A stretch of DNA of 64,000 nucleotides from Streptomyces justiciae (GTDB taxonomy: Bacteria; Actinomycetota; Actinomycetes; Streptomycetales; Streptomycetaceae), in assembly GCF_015163075.1 (NCBI RefSeq), contig NZ_JADDXU010000003.1:372001-436000 (forward strand), read 5' to 3'. Each line of letters opens with the position of its first letter. Position 1 is the first letter of the stretch. The notes beneath the pieces are model-generated. The model searched no databases. It saw only the letters and a program-made list of their open reading frames with translations, and was not told where the DNA came from. The translations under genes and the position numbers were made by a program. Below, piece by piece: positions 44,147-53,881 of this stretch.

Positions 44147-47100
44147 TCAAGCGCCTCGGCCGCACACCTCCCGGTACGGCACGTCCGGCACGTACGTCCG
44201 CCACTGCCCCCGCGTCAGCCCGGCGCCCCCGGCCCGCGCGCACACCGCCCGCGCCGCCCGCTCCGGATCGACGACGTACCGCTGGAGCGGGACGTGCGCG
44301 CTCCCGGCGTACAGCGTCCCGCCGTCCGCCGCGAACGCCAGCGACTCGATCCGCTCCCCCGGTGTCGTCAGCAGCCCGCCCAGCGGCTGCCGGCTCGCCA
44401 CGTCCCACAGCTGCACGCTCCCCGCGTCGCCGCCCACCGCGAGCGTGCCGCCGTCCGGGCTGATCGCGAGGGCCGTGACCGCCTCGGGGGTGTCGCCGCC
44501 CGGCGCCGGGAAGACGTTGCGCAGGATGCCCGCCCGGTGCCGCACCGCCCCGTCCCACAACGCGACCCGGCCGGTCTGGTCGCCGACGGCCAGCAGGGAG
44601 CCGTCACCGCTGAAGGCGAGCGCGCCGATCTGGTCGCCCTGGACGAGGTTGCGGCCCCGCACCGTCCCGCCGGAGGCGACGCGGTTGTCGCCGACCAGCA
44701 GCCGCCCGCCGGGGTGGACGGCGAGATGGCCGCTGGTTAGCCCACGCACCGCCGACACCCGGCGGCCGCGTTCCGTGTCCCACACCTCGTCCCGCGGATC
44801 ACCGCCGAACGACGACCGGGCGGCGTACAGCCTCTTTCCGTCACTGTTCAGCGCCAGTGCCACGACCGCCTCCGAGGAGTCGGACGCCGCCAGGTCCACC
44901 GCCGCCCGCGCCCGCCCGCGCCGCACGTCCCAGAGGGTCACGCGCTGCGGGGCGGCCTCGTATCCAGGTGCCGAGATGCCGTACGCGAGCGTCCCGCCGT
45001 CGGGGCTGAACGCCAGCAGCGGCATCGTGTACGACGGCGTGATCGGCCGCCCAGGGTCCCGCGAGACCGGGAACGGCGGGGCCGGCAGGGTCCGTACGAC
45101 GTGGCCGTCGTCCGTGGCGCGCAGCAGGAAGCGGTAGCTGTTGCCGGTGCGTTCGGCGGTGGCGAGGGTGCGGCCGTCCGGGGCGAGGAGTACGTCGTCC
45201 AGGGCGCCCGTGTGCCAGGCGGCGGTGACGGCTCCGGTGACGTCGAGGGAGTGGACCGTGCCGCCTTCGAGATAGCGCAGGACGGGGCGGTCGGGGTCCC
45301 AGTACAGGCCGCGGTAGAGGTGCTGGTTGTTCAGGGCCCGGCGGAACACCGGGGCGTCGGGGGCGGACAGGCGCCAGACCTGGATCTCGGTACCGTCCGC
45401 CGTCGCCAGGAAGTTCCCGTCCTTGCTGAACGCGGCGTACTCCACGCCCGGCCGGGTCAGGTCGGCGAGCTGTCCGCCGGAGCGCACGTCCCAGACGCGG
45501 ACGCCGGTGGCGGTGACGAAGCCCAGCCGTCCGGAGCCGAGGAACGGCAGCGTCCGGTCGTCGCCGCAGAGGTCGTGGGCGTCCTGCCAGTCGCCGGGGA
45601 GGGTGCGGCCGTTGTCCCAGAGTTGTGGGGTGGCGGTCGCGGACGGGCACAGGGCCGTCAGGGGGCCGTCCGTCACGGCCTTGTCCGTGCCCGGCTCGTC
45701 CAGGAGCACGCGGCCGTCCGTCGTCGACCGGACCCGTACGCGGTCGTCGGCGCCGGTCACCGTGTAGCGGCCGCCGCCGATGTCGACGAACGCGTCGGAC
45801 GCCTCGGGGTGGCGCGTGTCGCCGGTCCAGCGGCCCGCGGCGGTGTCCCAGAGCCGGATGCCGTCGCTGTCCGAGAGGGCGAGGACGCGGCCGTCCGGGC
45901 TCGCCGCGTCCACCTGCCCTCCGGCGGGCAGCCGGCCCGAGGCGATCTGCCGATGGCCGGCCACGTTCCAGCGCCGCCACGTCCGGCCCTCGACGCTGAG
46001 CAGGGTGCGGCCGGAGTCGGCCAGGAAACGGGTGGGGGTCTCGCCGGGTGCCCGGTCGGTGAAGGTGTCGAGCTCGGGCTGGGCGAGGGAGCCGAGCAGG
46101 GCGCGGCGGGTCTCGGGGAGTTCGTCGACCCGCCAGGCGGCGACGCCGAGGAGGCGGGCGATGCGCGGGTCGGTCGTACGGAGGGAGTCGGCGACGTCCG
46201 CGAGGCGGCGGGCGGCGTCGGCGGTGCGGCGCTCCTCGTTGTCCGCGCGCAGCCGCCAGGCGGAGAGGCCCGCCACCAGCGCGACGACCAGGACCGCCGA
46301 CAGCCCGGCCACCAGGGTGCGGGCGCGGCGGGCGGTGCGGGCGGCGGTGCGGCGCTCCTGCTCGCGGGCCTCGAAGGCGGCCAGCAGGAAGGCGCGCTCG
46401 GTGGCCGTGAGCGCCGGGTCGGTGGCGTGGCCGGGGAAGTGTTCCTCGGCGCGGTCCAGGCGGGCGCCGCGGTAGAGGTCGCCGGGGTCGCGGTCGTGCT
46501 CCTGCCAGACGCGGGCCGCCTCCGTCAGCTGCCGGTGCCGGCGCAGCCGTTCGCGGTCCTTCTCGATCCAGCCGTGCAGCCGGGGCCAGCAGCTGATCAG
46601 CGCCTCGTGGGCGAGCTGGACGCCGTCCTCGTCGGCGGTGACCAGCCGGGCGCGGGCCAGGCGGTCGACGACCTCCGGGACGTCCGGGTCGGCCCACTCC
46701 TCCAGTTCGGCGCGGGTGAGGGGGCGGCGGGTGTCGGGGGTGCCCTGGCCGGGCTCGACCATGCGCAGCAGCAGACGCCGGGCCACGGCCCGCGCCGCGG
46801 GGTCGAGGTCCTCGTACACCGTCTCGGCGCTCGCCGCGATCGCGCCTCGTACGCCACCGGCCGCCTCGTAGGCGGACAGGGTGAGCAGGCGGCCCTTGCG
46901 GCGGCGCCAGGTCTCCAGCAGGGCGTGCGAGAGCATCGGCAGACCACCGGGCTGGTCGAGGACCTCCTCGACGATCCGAGCCGTCAGCTCGCGCTCCACC
47001 AGGTGCCCGGCGGCCTGCGCCGGCTTCACCACCGCCTCGCGCAGTTCCTCCGCCGTCATCGGACCGAGCAGCAGCCCGGCACCGGTCAGGGCGTCCGCGA

Positions 47101-47854
47101 GACCGCGGTGCTCGGCGCAGCGGGCGTAGAAGTCGGCCCGTACGGCGACCAGGACGCGCAGTCTGCTGTCCGGGTCCCGCGCGGCCAGCAGCAGGTCGAT
47201 GAACCGGGCCCGCTCCGCCGCGTCCCGGCACAGGGTGAACGCCTCCTCGAACTGGTCGACCACCACCCAGCTCTCCGGCTCGTCCGCGCCCGGCGCGAGG
47301 AGATGCCCGTACCGCTCGACGGGCCGCGCCCCCGGCGTCAGCACGCGCAGCACGGCCGGGCTGTCCCGGCGGGCGGCCTCGGCCCGCAGGCGCGGGATCA
47401 GCCCGGCCCGCAGCAGTGAGGACTTGCCGCTGCCGGACGCCCCGAACAGCACGGCGAACCGGTGATCGCACACCAGCCGGCTCAACTCGTCGGCCATGCG
47501 GTCCCGCCCGAAGAACAGGTGATGGTCGTCGGGTTCGAAGCGGGCCAGTCCCCGGTACGGCGGTGGCGTGTCCGGCGGCTCCGGGCGTACGCCGCCCGCC
47601 TCCGCCTCCTTCCAGCGGGCCTCCCACTCCCCGGGGTCGGCGCCGCACGCCCGCGCGTAACCCCGGACGACGTCCAGGGAGGGCAGCCGCTCACCGGCCG
47701 CCGCCTGGGACAACGTTGTCGCGGAGAAGCCGGCGGTCGTCGCCATCGTGCGGTAGGAGGGGCCGCCGGCGGCCTTGCGGAGCTCGCGGAGTTCATGGGC
47801 GAGGCGCTGCACAGGGCCGGCCTCGGGGTCCACGGGTCTTTCGGGTCGGCCCAT
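44147..47854 (-). CDS. HTH–nSTAND–transmembrane–WD40 protein
   Basis: This 1235-residue protein has an N-terminal HTH (LRKAAGGPSYRTMATTAGFSATTLSQAAAGERLPS, about residues 24-60). An nSTAND1-type NTPase follows at about 100-400: YRGLARFEPDDHHLFFGRD, Walker A FGASGSGKSSLL, Walker B WVVVDQFEEAF, then LPMLSHALLETW. A helical region precedes one membrane helix (TLVAGLSAVLVVALVAGLSAW, about residues 510-530), and 12-14 WD40-like repeats fill the C-terminal 650 residues. This architecture is common in large actinobacterial genomes and is proposed to act as an NTP-driven sensor; some STAND relatives act in phage defence. Direct repeats lie just upstream of the start. Confidence 0.9.
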   Translation of the reverse strand: MGRPERPVDPEAGPVQRLAHELRELRKAAGGPSYRTMATTAGFSATTLSQAAAGERLPSLDVVRGYARACGADPGEWEARWKEAEAGGVRPEPPDTPPPYRGLARFEPDDHHLFFGRDRMADELSRLVCDHRFAVLFGASGSGKSSLLRAGLIPRLRAEAARRDSPAVLRVLTPGARPVERYGHLLAPGADEPESWVVVDQFEEAFTLCRDAAERARFIDLLLAARDPDSRLRVLVAVRADFYARCAEHRGLADALTGAGLLLGPMTAEELREAVVKPAQAAGHLVERELTARIVEEVLDQPGGLPMLSHALLETWRRRKGRLLTLSAYEAAGGVRGAIAASAETVYEDLDPAARAVARRLLLRMVEPGQGTPDTRRPLTRAELEEWADPDVPEVVDRLARARLVTADEDGVQLAHEALISCWPRLHGWIEKDRERLRRHRQLTEAARVWQEHDRDPGDLYRGARLDRAEEHFPGHATDPALTATERAFLLAAFEAREQERRTAARTARRARTLVAGLSAVLVVALVAGLSAWRLRADNEERRTADAARRLADVADSLRTTDPRIARLLGVAAWRVDELPETRRALLGSLAQPELDTFTDRAPGETPTRFLADSGRTLLSVEGRTWRRWNVAGHRQIASGRLPAGGQVDAASPDGRVLALSDSDGIRLWDTAAGRWTGDTRHPEASDAFVDIGGGRYTVTGADDRVRVRSTTDGRVLLDEPGTDKAVTDGPLTALCPSATATPQLWDNGRTLPGDWQDAHDLCGDDRTLPFLGSGRLGFVTATGVRVWDVRSGGQLADLTRPGVEYAAFSKDGNFLATADGTEIQVWRLSAPDAPVFRRALNNQHLYRGLYWDPDRPVLRYLEGGTVHSLDVTGAVTAAWHTGALDDVLLAPDGRTLATAERTGNSYRFLLRATDDGHVVRTLPAPPFPVSRDPGRPITPSYTMPLLAFSPDGGTLAYGISAPGYEAAPQRVTLWDVRRGRARAAVDLAASDSSEAVVALALNSDGKRLYAARSSFGGDPRDEVWDTERGRRVSAVRGLTSGHLAVHPGGRLLVGDNRVASGGTVRGRNLVQGDQIGALAFSGDGSLLAVGDQTGRVALWDGAVRHRAGILRNVFPAPGGDTPEAVTALAISPDGGTLAVGGDAGSVQLWDVASRQPLGGLLTTPGERIESLAFAADGGTLYAGSAHVPLQRYVVDPERAARAVCARAGGAGLTRGQWRTYVPDVPYREVCGRGA

Positions 47855-47880
47855 GGCACACCCCCCTCGTCACCGTTGAT

Positions 47881-47902
47881 GGCTTTCGTACGGCTTTCGT
47901 AC
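47881..47902. repeat. 11-bp direct repeat upstream of the nSTAND-WD40 gene
   Basis: GGCTTTCGTAC occurs twice back to back (47881-47891, 47892-47902), 27 bp upstream of the start codon complementary to 47852-47854. It may be a binding site for the protein's own HTH or part of its promoter. Confidence 0.55.
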
Positions 47903-48021
47903 GTGGCGCAAGTGACGACAACGTAACGTCCGGACAAATAGGGGCGCCAGGGGTTCGTGAAATTGATTGGTGTGGCAGAAGGGACGTGCCGATCAATGTT
48001 CCGGTTGCCAGCGTCAGGGCC

Positions 48022-48786
48022 ATGAACCTGAAGAAGCCGGCCCTCGTGGCCCTCAGCGCCTCCGCCCTGACCGTCGCCCTCACCGGCAGCGCGAACGCCG
48101 CCGTCCTGACCCCCCTCGGGGCGAAGGCGGGCACCTTCGAGAAGAAGTACATGCCGCTGTTCGACTACGACACCAACGGCTGCCTCCCGGCGGCGGCCGT
48201 CGACGCGAGCGGCAAGCTCAACGGCGGCCTCGACAACAGCGGGGCGATCGTCGGCGGCTGCCGCAACAACCACCTCGGCAAGGCCAACACCTACACCCAG
48301 TCCTGGTGCAAGAACGGCTGGTGCGCCTACATCTACGCGCTCTACTTCGAGAAGGACCAGACCCAGAACGGCATCGACGTCGGCGGCCACCGCCACGACT
48401 GGGAGTCCGTCGTCGTCTTCCAGAAGCAGGGCGCCGAGAAGCCCAGCTACGTCGCCGCCTCCCGGCACGGCGGCTACAGCACCCACCCGATCAGCGAGGT
48501 GCCGATGAACGGCAACCGCGTCGAGATCGTCTACCACAAGGACGGCTCCAGCACCCACGCCTTCCGCTTCGCCAAGTGGGGCGAGGTGCCGCGGGCCTGG
48601 GGCAACGGCACGTGGGACGAGCCGGCGCTGGTCGACATCAACCAGATGGCCGACACCCCGCGCAACGCCCTGTGGAGCTCCAAGTGGGGCAAGGCCAACT
48701 TCCCGCTGACGGGCAACTTCCAGGACAACATCAACAAGGCCCGCGAGGCCGACAGCCGGGCCAAGGCCGCCATCCCCGCGTTCTGA
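48022..48786 (+). CDS. Secreted NPP1/necrosis-inducing-like (NLP) protein
   Basis: This 254-residue protein has a signal peptide (LVALSASALTVALTGSANA). The mature part shows FDYDTNGCLPAAAVD, WCAYIYALYFEKDQ and GGHRHDWESVVVF, where GHRHDWE is the metal-binding heptapeptide of Nep1-like proteins. In plant-pathogenic microbes these bind glycosylated sphingolipids in plant membranes and lyse cells. The protein keeps the conserved Cys pair typical of type 1 forms. The substrate or host is not inferable here. It is divergent from the nSTAND gene and followed by a terminator. Confidence 0.9.
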   Translation: MNLKKPALVALSASALTVALTGSANAAVLTPLGAKAGTFEKKYMPLFDYDTNGCLPAAAVDASGKLNGGLDNSGAIVGGCRNNHLGKANTYTQSWCKNGWCAYIYALYFEKDQTQNGIDVGGHRHDWESVVVFQKQGAEKPSYVAASRHGGYSTHPISEVPMNGNRVEIVYHKDGSSTHAFRFAKWGEVPRAWGNGTWDEPALVDINQMADTPRNALWSSKWGKANFPLTGNFQDNINKAREADSRAKAAIPAF

Positions 48787-48804
48787 CGCACGGCCCCCTG
48801 AACC

Positions 48805-48846
48805 GCGGCCGTCGACGCCCACTCCCCCCTCCGCGTCGGCGGCCGC
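48805..48846 (+). terminator. Hairpin terminator after the NPP1 gene
   Basis: Arms 48805-48818 and 48833-48846 pair over 14 bp with one mismatch and a 14-nt loop, 18 nt after the stop. Confidence 0.7.
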
Positions 48847-48872
48847 TTCATGCCCGCGCTACGTTGCCCGCC

Positions 48873-49406
48873 ATGACCGATCTCGGCCCCGTCAGCTGGC
48901 CACCCACCCCGATCCGGACCGAACGGCTCGTCCTGCGCGGGTCGGAGGCCCGGGACCGCTCCGTCTTCGTCGAGCTGCTCGCCTCTGCGGACGTCCACAC
49001 CTACCTCGGCGGGCCCCGGCCGCTCGCCGAGCTGGAGTGCGAGCTGCCCGCGGCCCCCGAGCGGTGGCCCGGGAGCTTCGTCGTCGAGGCCGACGGGGCG
49101 ATGATCGGCCAGCTCCTGCTGCGGCGCGCCCCGGCGCACGCTCGCCCCGCCGCCGCGGGCAAGGTCGATCTCGGCTACATGTTCCTGCCGCGGGCCTGGG
49201 GGCACGGATACGCCGGCGAGGCCTGCGCCGCGGCGCTCGGCTGGCTCGCCGAGGCGCTGCCCGGGGAGCCGGTGGTGCTGCACACCCAGACCGCCAACGC
49301 CCGCTCGATGCGGCTCGCGGCGCGGCTGGGGTTCACCGAGGTGGAGCGGTTCCGCGCCTGGGACGCCGAGCAGTGGCTCGGCATACGGTCCCAAGGCAGG
49401 CCCTAG
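48873..49406 (+). CDS. GNAT-family N-acetyltransferase (RimJ/RimL-like)
   Basis: This 177-residue protein has TERLVLRGSEARD at the start, VVEADGAMIGQLLLRR, and LGYMFLPRAWGHGYAGEACAAALGWLAEALPG with the acetyl-CoA-binding RxWGxGY pyrophosphate loop. The later VLHTQTANARSMRLAARLGF is the typical motif A/B region of the RimJ/RimL type. The acetylated substrate is unknown. Eleven bases at its end are echoed 38 bp later, before the next start. Confidence 0.88.
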   Translation: MTDLGPVSWPPTPIRTERLVLRGSEARDRSVFVELLASADVHTYLGGPRPLAELECELPAAPERWPGSFVVEADGAMIGQLLLRRAPAHARPAAAGKVDLGYMFLPRAWGHGYAGEACAAALGWLAEALPGEPVVLHTQTANARSMRLAARLGFTEVERFRAWDAEQWLGIRSQGRP

Positions 49407-49434
49407 AGGCGCCGCTCGGCATACGCTGCCCCGC

Positions 49435-50673
49435 ATGACCTCCGCCGCCGCTCGTACCGCGCTGGACCTCACCGCTGAGCTCGGGCTCCCCGAGCTGGAG
49501 GAGTTCTACCGGGATCTGCATCGCCATCCCGAGCTGTCCCGGCAGGAGCACCGCACCGCCGGGCTGCTCGTCGGGCGGCTGAAGGGGGCCGGGTTCGAGA
49601 CCGTCGAGGGGGTCGGCGGCACCGGCGTCGCCGGTGTCCTGCGGAACGGGGACGGGCCTGTCGTGCTGCTGCGCGCGGACATGGACGCGCTGCCCGTCCA
49701 GGAGGCGACCGGGCTGCCGTACGCCTCCGAGACGCCCGGCGTGATGCACGCCTGCGGGCACGATCTGCACGTGACCTGGCTGGCGGGCGCGGCCCGGGCG
49801 CTGGCAGCCGGCCGGGACGCCTGGCGCGGGACCCTGGTCGTCGTCGGGCAGCCCGCCGAGGAGACCGGCAGCGGGGCGGCGGCGATGGTCGCGGACGGGC
49901 TGTACGCGCGCGTGCCCCGGCCCGATGTGCTGCTCGGGCAGCACGCGGCGCCGGGCCCGGTGGGCCTGTACCCGCATGTTCCGGGGCTCATCCTGTCCGC
50001 CACCACCGACGTCGAGATCGTCGTGCACGGGCGGGGCGGGCACGGTTCGCGGCCGGAGACGACCGTCGACCCCGTGCTGACGGCCGCGTATCTCGTCACC
50101 CGGCTCCAGAGCGTCGTCAGCCGGGAGATCGCCCCGCGCGAGTCGGCCGTGCTGACCGTCGGCCGTATCGAGGCGGGCACCGCGCCGAACATCATCCCGT
50201 CCACCGCGCGGATCTCCCTCAACCTGCGCACCCAGTCCGAGGCCGTCCGGGACCGGATGGTCGCCGCGATCCGCCGGATCGCCGAGGGCGAGTGCCATGC
50301 GGCGGGCTGCCCGCGCGAGCCCGAGGTGATCCTCGGCGCCTCCTTCCCGGCGACCGTCAACGACGCCGAGACCGACCGGCGGGTGGCCGCCGTGCACCGC
50401 GAGGTCTTCGGCGACGGCACGGTCTTCGACCCGGGCCCGGCGATGGGCAGCGAGGACTTCTCGCTGCTGGCCGCGGACGGGCAGCCGTACGCCTACTGGT
50501 TCGTGACCACGACCCCCGCCGCGACCTGGGACGCGGCGCCGGGCGGCGACGACCTGTTCGCGAAGCTCGACGCGATCCCCAGCAACCACAGCCCGCACTT
50601 CGCGCCGGACCTGTCGGTGATCGAGCCGGGGGTGCGGGCGCTGGTGTCGGGCGCGCTGGCCCACCTCGGCTGA
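49435..50673 (+). CDS. M20 family amidohydrolase (hippurate hydrolase-like)
   Basis: This 412-residue protein begins LEEFYRDLHRHPELSRQEHRTA, the opening of the M20D/amidohydrolase family. The metal-site motifs LLRADMDALPVQE, MHACGHDLHV and GQPAEETGSGA are present, as is the dimerisation domain (VHGRGGHGSRPETTVDP). Typical members hydrolyse N-acyl or N-benzoyl amino acids (hippurate, IAA-amino acid conjugates). ATG 49435 follows the GNAT gene by 28 bp. Confidence 0.92.
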   Translation: MTSAAARTALDLTAELGLPELEEFYRDLHRHPELSRQEHRTAGLLVGRLKGAGFETVEGVGGTGVAGVLRNGDGPVVLLRADMDALPVQEATGLPYASETPGVMHACGHDLHVTWLAGAARALAAGRDAWRGTLVVVGQPAEETGSGAAAMVADGLYARVPRPDVLLGQHAAPGPVGLYPHVPGLILSATTDVEIVVHGRGGHGSRPETTVDPVLTAAYLVTRLQSVVSREIAPRESAVLTVGRIEAGTAPNIIPSTARISLNLRTQSEAVRDRMVAAIRRIAEGECHAAGCPREPEVILGASFPATVNDAETDRRVAAVHREVFGDGTVFDPGPAMGSEDFSLLAADGQPYAYWFVTTTPAATWDAAPGGDDLFAKLDAIPSNHSPHFAPDLSVIEPGVRALVSGALAHLG

Positions 50674-50805
50674 GCCAGGCCCCCCGTACGTCGTTGTCCG
50701 TGGCATGACTTACTCTTCGCTCACTCGCCACACGCGACGCACAGGTCCCGCACGTGACCGGCCGCGTGCGGCCTCCTCATTCGTTCCGGGGGGTTCGAAA
50801 CAGAA

Positions 50806-52764
50806 GTGCGTATGCGCTCCCTCGCGGCCGCCACCACGCTGGCGGTCCTCTTCAGCTCGGCGGCCCTCACCGCCACTCCGGCGTTCGCCGACTCGGTCAA
50901 GCCCGTCTCAGCGATCGAGGACGCGGCCGACACGGTCGTGGACGGCACCCATCAGCGGGTGTTCATCAGCGACCCGTCCACGAACCAGATCGCCGTCACC
51001 GACGGCACCGGTGCCGTCATCGGCACCCTCACCGGGCTGCCCCAGGTCCGCGACCTGACGCTCAGCCCGGACGACGGCACGCTGTACGCCGCGGTCTACG
51101 GCGCCGACAAGATCGTCGCGTTCGACACGGCGACCCTCGCGCAGACCGCCGAGTACGCGACCGGCACCGGGACCATCCCGTCCCGCCTCGCCTACGCCGA
51201 CGGCAAGCTGTGGTTCGGCTACGGCGACCAGTGGGACTCCGACCTCGGCGTGGTCGACCTGACCGCGGAGACGCCGACGGTCACCCTCGGCCTCGCGGTG
51301 GGCCACGACTTCGCGAGCCCGCCCGCCCTCTACGCCGACCCCGACAACCCGGGCACCCTGCTCGCCCTCGACACGGGCATCAGCTCCGGCCCGATCGTCG
51401 TCTACGACATCTCCTCCGGCACCCCGGTGCTCAAGGTCACCGAGGACAAGGGCGGCTTCTACAAGGACGCGGCGCTCACCCCCGACGGACAGAACGTCGT
51501 CGTGGCCGGACCCGGCACCCGGGCCCTCACCGAGTACCGCCTCTCCGACCTGGCGGAGGTCCGCACCTACCCCGTCCCGTCCAACCCGCTGACGGTCTCC
51601 GTCGCCCCGGACGGCACGGTCGCGGCCACGGTCCTCGACACCGACGACGTGGGCGACACGTACGTCTTCCCCACCGACGCGAGCAAGCCGGTCAACGTGC
51701 GCAACCTGTCGCACGACTGGATGCCGGGCGGCCACCTCACCAACTGGACGGCGGACGGCAGCAAGCTGTTCCTCGTCACCGACACCTACTACACGCCCCA
51801 GTTCCGGGTCGTCGACGAGCCCCGCAAGTACGCGGCGACGCTCACCGTGAACGCCCCGGCCTCCGCGCCCCGGGCCAAGACCCTGACGGTCAGCGGCACG
51901 CTCACCGCCAACCTGGCCCTGCCCGCCGGCACCCCGGTCACCGTCACCCGCACCGACCTGGAGTCGCCGAACGGCAAGTCGCTCGGCACCAAGTCCCTCG
52001 GCACGGGCGGCAAGTTCAGCTTCACGGACGTCCCGCCGGCCGGCGGCAAGGTCACGTACAGGGTGACGTACGCGGGCGACGCCGAGCACACCGGCGCCAC
52101 CGCCTCCGACACGGTCGACGTCTCGCGCGCGACCCCGGCCCTGACGCTGAACAACAACGGCAAGGTCTACTCGTACGGCCAGGACGTGAAGTTCACCGCG
52201 CACCTCGGTACGACGTACAAGAACCGCACGGTCGAGATCTGGGCCAACCCCTACGGCGCGGACAAGCCCAACACCCTGGTGAAGAAGGGCACGGTCAACT
52301 CCGACGGCAACCTGTCCGTCGTCGTGGACCTCAAGCGCAAGACCGAGCTGACGGCGAAGTTCGCGGGCGACTCGCGTTACGCGCCGCGGTCGGTGGTGAG
52401 CAAGGTCGGTGCCAAGGTGTCGATCTCGACGTCGGTCAGCGGCGCGTACAAGACGAAGTACACGTGGAACCACACGTACTACTTCTTCCGCCAGTCCAAG
52501 GACCCGATCGTCACGGCGACGCTGCCGCCGTACGGCGGCCGTACGCAGCTGTTGCAGGTGCAGTACTGGTCGGGCACCAGCTGGGTCACCACGTACCGCG
52601 AGTACTTCAAGCTCGACTCGGCCGGCAAGTCCGCCGTGCAGCTCACCGGCACCCCGCCGAAGGGCGTCCGCTTCCGGGTCCGCAACTCCTACGTCAGCGG
52701 CTCGGGCGACAGCGTGAACACCACGACGTACGGCTCCTGGAAGTACTTCACCTTCACGAGCTGA
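50806..52764 (+). CDS. Secreted YncE-like propeller plus Ig-like repeat protein
   Basis: The protein has 652 residues from GTG 50806 (or 650 from ATG 50812) and a Sec signal (SLAAATTLAVLFSSAALTATPAFA). The N-terminal half is a propeller of the YncE/SMP-30 type (HQRVFISDPSTNQIAVTDG, LSPDDGTLYAAVYGADKIVAFDT). The C-terminal half consists of Ig-like beta domains (AATLTVNAPASAPRAKTLTVSGTLTA, TYRVTYAGDAEHTGATASDTVDV, ELTAKFAGDSRYAPRS). It is probably an extracellular or wall-associated adhesin or structural protein. It overlaps the convergent 52754 gene by 11 bp. Confidence 0.75.
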   Translation: MRMRSLAAATTLAVLFSSAALTATPAFADSVKPVSAIEDAADTVVDGTHQRVFISDPSTNQIAVTDGTGAVIGTLTGLPQVRDLTLSPDDGTLYAAVYGADKIVAFDTATLAQTAEYATGTGTIPSRLAYADGKLWFGYGDQWDSDLGVVDLTAETPTVTLGLAVGHDFASPPALYADPDNPGTLLALDTGISSGPIVVYDISSGTPVLKVTEDKGGFYKDAALTPDGQNVVVAGPGTRALTEYRLSDLAEVRTYPVPSNPLTVSVAPDGTVAATVLDTDDVGDTYVFPTDASKPVNVRNLSHDWMPGGHLTNWTADGSKLFLVTDTYYTPQFRVVDEPRKYAATLTVNAPASAPRAKTLTVSGTLTANLALPAGTPVTVTRTDLESPNGKSLGTKSLGTGGKFSFTDVPPAGGKVTYRVTYAGDAEHTGATASDTVDVSRATPALTLNNNGKVYSYGQDVKFTAHLGTTYKNRTVEIWANPYGADKPNTLVKKGTVNSDGNLSVVVDLKRKTELTAKFAGDSRYAPRSVVSKVGAKVSISTSVSGAYKTKYTWNHTYYFFRQSKDPIVTATLPPYGGRTQLLQVQYWSGTSWVTTYREYFKLDSAGKSAVQLTGTPPKGVRFRVRNSYVSGSGDSVNTTTYGSWKYFTFTS

Positions 52765-53812
52765 GGGTCTGCAACTGACTGAGGTGCTTGTGCACATGGT
52801 CCAGGGCGCCCTCCCGGCGCCCTGGCACCCGAGCCCTCAACTCCGCCAGCGCGGGCCCCAGTTCGCGGGCCCGCGCCGGGTCGTCGATGCGGCCCCACTG
52901 GTGGTGGGCGCGGTCGACGGCGGCCTCCACGGCGGGCGCGTCCGGCGCCTGCCCGGCCGTCAGACGGGTGGTCGCCACCGCCAGCCAGGCCCGGCAGCTG
53001 CGCACCGGGTCACCGGCGAACATCGCGAGATCGGCCCGGACTTCACTCCAGTGCAGGGCCTCTTCGGAGGCGGGGCCGTGCGCCCGTACGGCGTTCAGCT
53101 CGTGGTGCGCGGCGAGCGCGTCCGCGTCACCGTGGCGCCGGGCGGCGACGGCCGCCGAGATCAGGGCGTGCGGATCGCCCGCCTCGGGGCCCTGCGCGCT
53201 CAGCACGTAGCCGACGCTCTCCTGCGGGAGGCGGCTGAGCGCCTGCTGGTGCAACTGGTCCAGCGGCGGCCGGTGCCCGCTCCTCAGGATCGTCGCGACC
53301 GCCTTCATGTACGCGGGCGTGCCCAGGCTGCGCCGGGACGGCGGCGGTGCGATCCGCCCGTGGACCGCGTTGTTGCGGCCGGTGTCCAGGGGGTTGGCGC
53401 CCAGCCACTCCCAGGTCTCGGGGTCGGCGTGCAGGTCGAGGACGAACGTCGTCGCGCCCGCCGGGCGCAGCCGCAGCTCGTCCTTGAACCAGTGCCAGGG
53501 GAACCCGGTGTAGCGGACCGTGGCCGGGGTGGTGCGGGCCAGCGCGAGATGCGGCAGGCGCTGGCGGCGGTCCAGTTGGAGCTGGCCGGTGACGAAGACG
53601 GTGAGCGGTCCGGGGGCGGCCGCGGCGGCGCGCAGCCGGGTCAGCACGGCCTGCGGTTCCAACGGGTCCGCCAGCTCCACCACGTTGGCGGTGTCCGCGC
53701 CGGACAGCACGGCGGGCGGCACGGCCGCGAGGACGGGCAGGACGGACGCGGCGTCGACCAGACACCCCTTGCCCGCCGGTGCGGCGGCCAGCAGCAGCAC
53801 GGTTCCGGGCAT
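52754..53812 (-). CDS. Conserved-looking protein of unknown function with alpha/beta and helical halves
   Basis: This 352-residue protein does not match a family I recognise. The N-terminal half alternates strands and helices (GTVLLLAAAPAGKGC, LTVFVTGQLQLDRRQR, TTFVLDLHADPETWEWLGA) in a way reminiscent of small caspase-like or Rossmann-type cores, but no catalytic dyad can be assigned. The C-terminal 180 residues are all-helical with TPR-like pairs (DPHALISAAVAARRHGDADALAAHHELNAVRA). It overlaps the convergent gene by 11 bp and has the SpoIIE-phosphatase gene upstream on the same strand. Codon usage is normal. Confidence 0.5.
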   Translation of the reverse strand: MPGTVLLLAAAPAGKGCLVDAASVLPVLAAVPPAVLSGADTANVVELADPLEPQAVLTRLRAAAAAPGPLTVFVTGQLQLDRRQRLPHLALARTTPATVRYTGFPWHWFKDELRLRPAGATTFVLDLHADPETWEWLGANPLDTGRNNAVHGRIAPPPSRRSLGTPAYMKAVATILRSGHRPPLDQLHQQALSRLPQESVGYVLSAQGPEAGDPHALISAAVAARRHGDADALAAHHELNAVRAHGPASEEALHWSEVRADLAMFAGDPVRSCRAWLAVATTRLTAGQAPDAPAVEAAVDRAHHQWGRIDDPARARELGPALAELRARVPGRREGALDHVHKHLSQLQTLSS

Positions 53813-53881
53813 CGGTCCCTCCCCATCCCCCGTCGATCACGTACGTCAGCACCGTAACCGCTGCGGCTGCAAAGGTGGACC

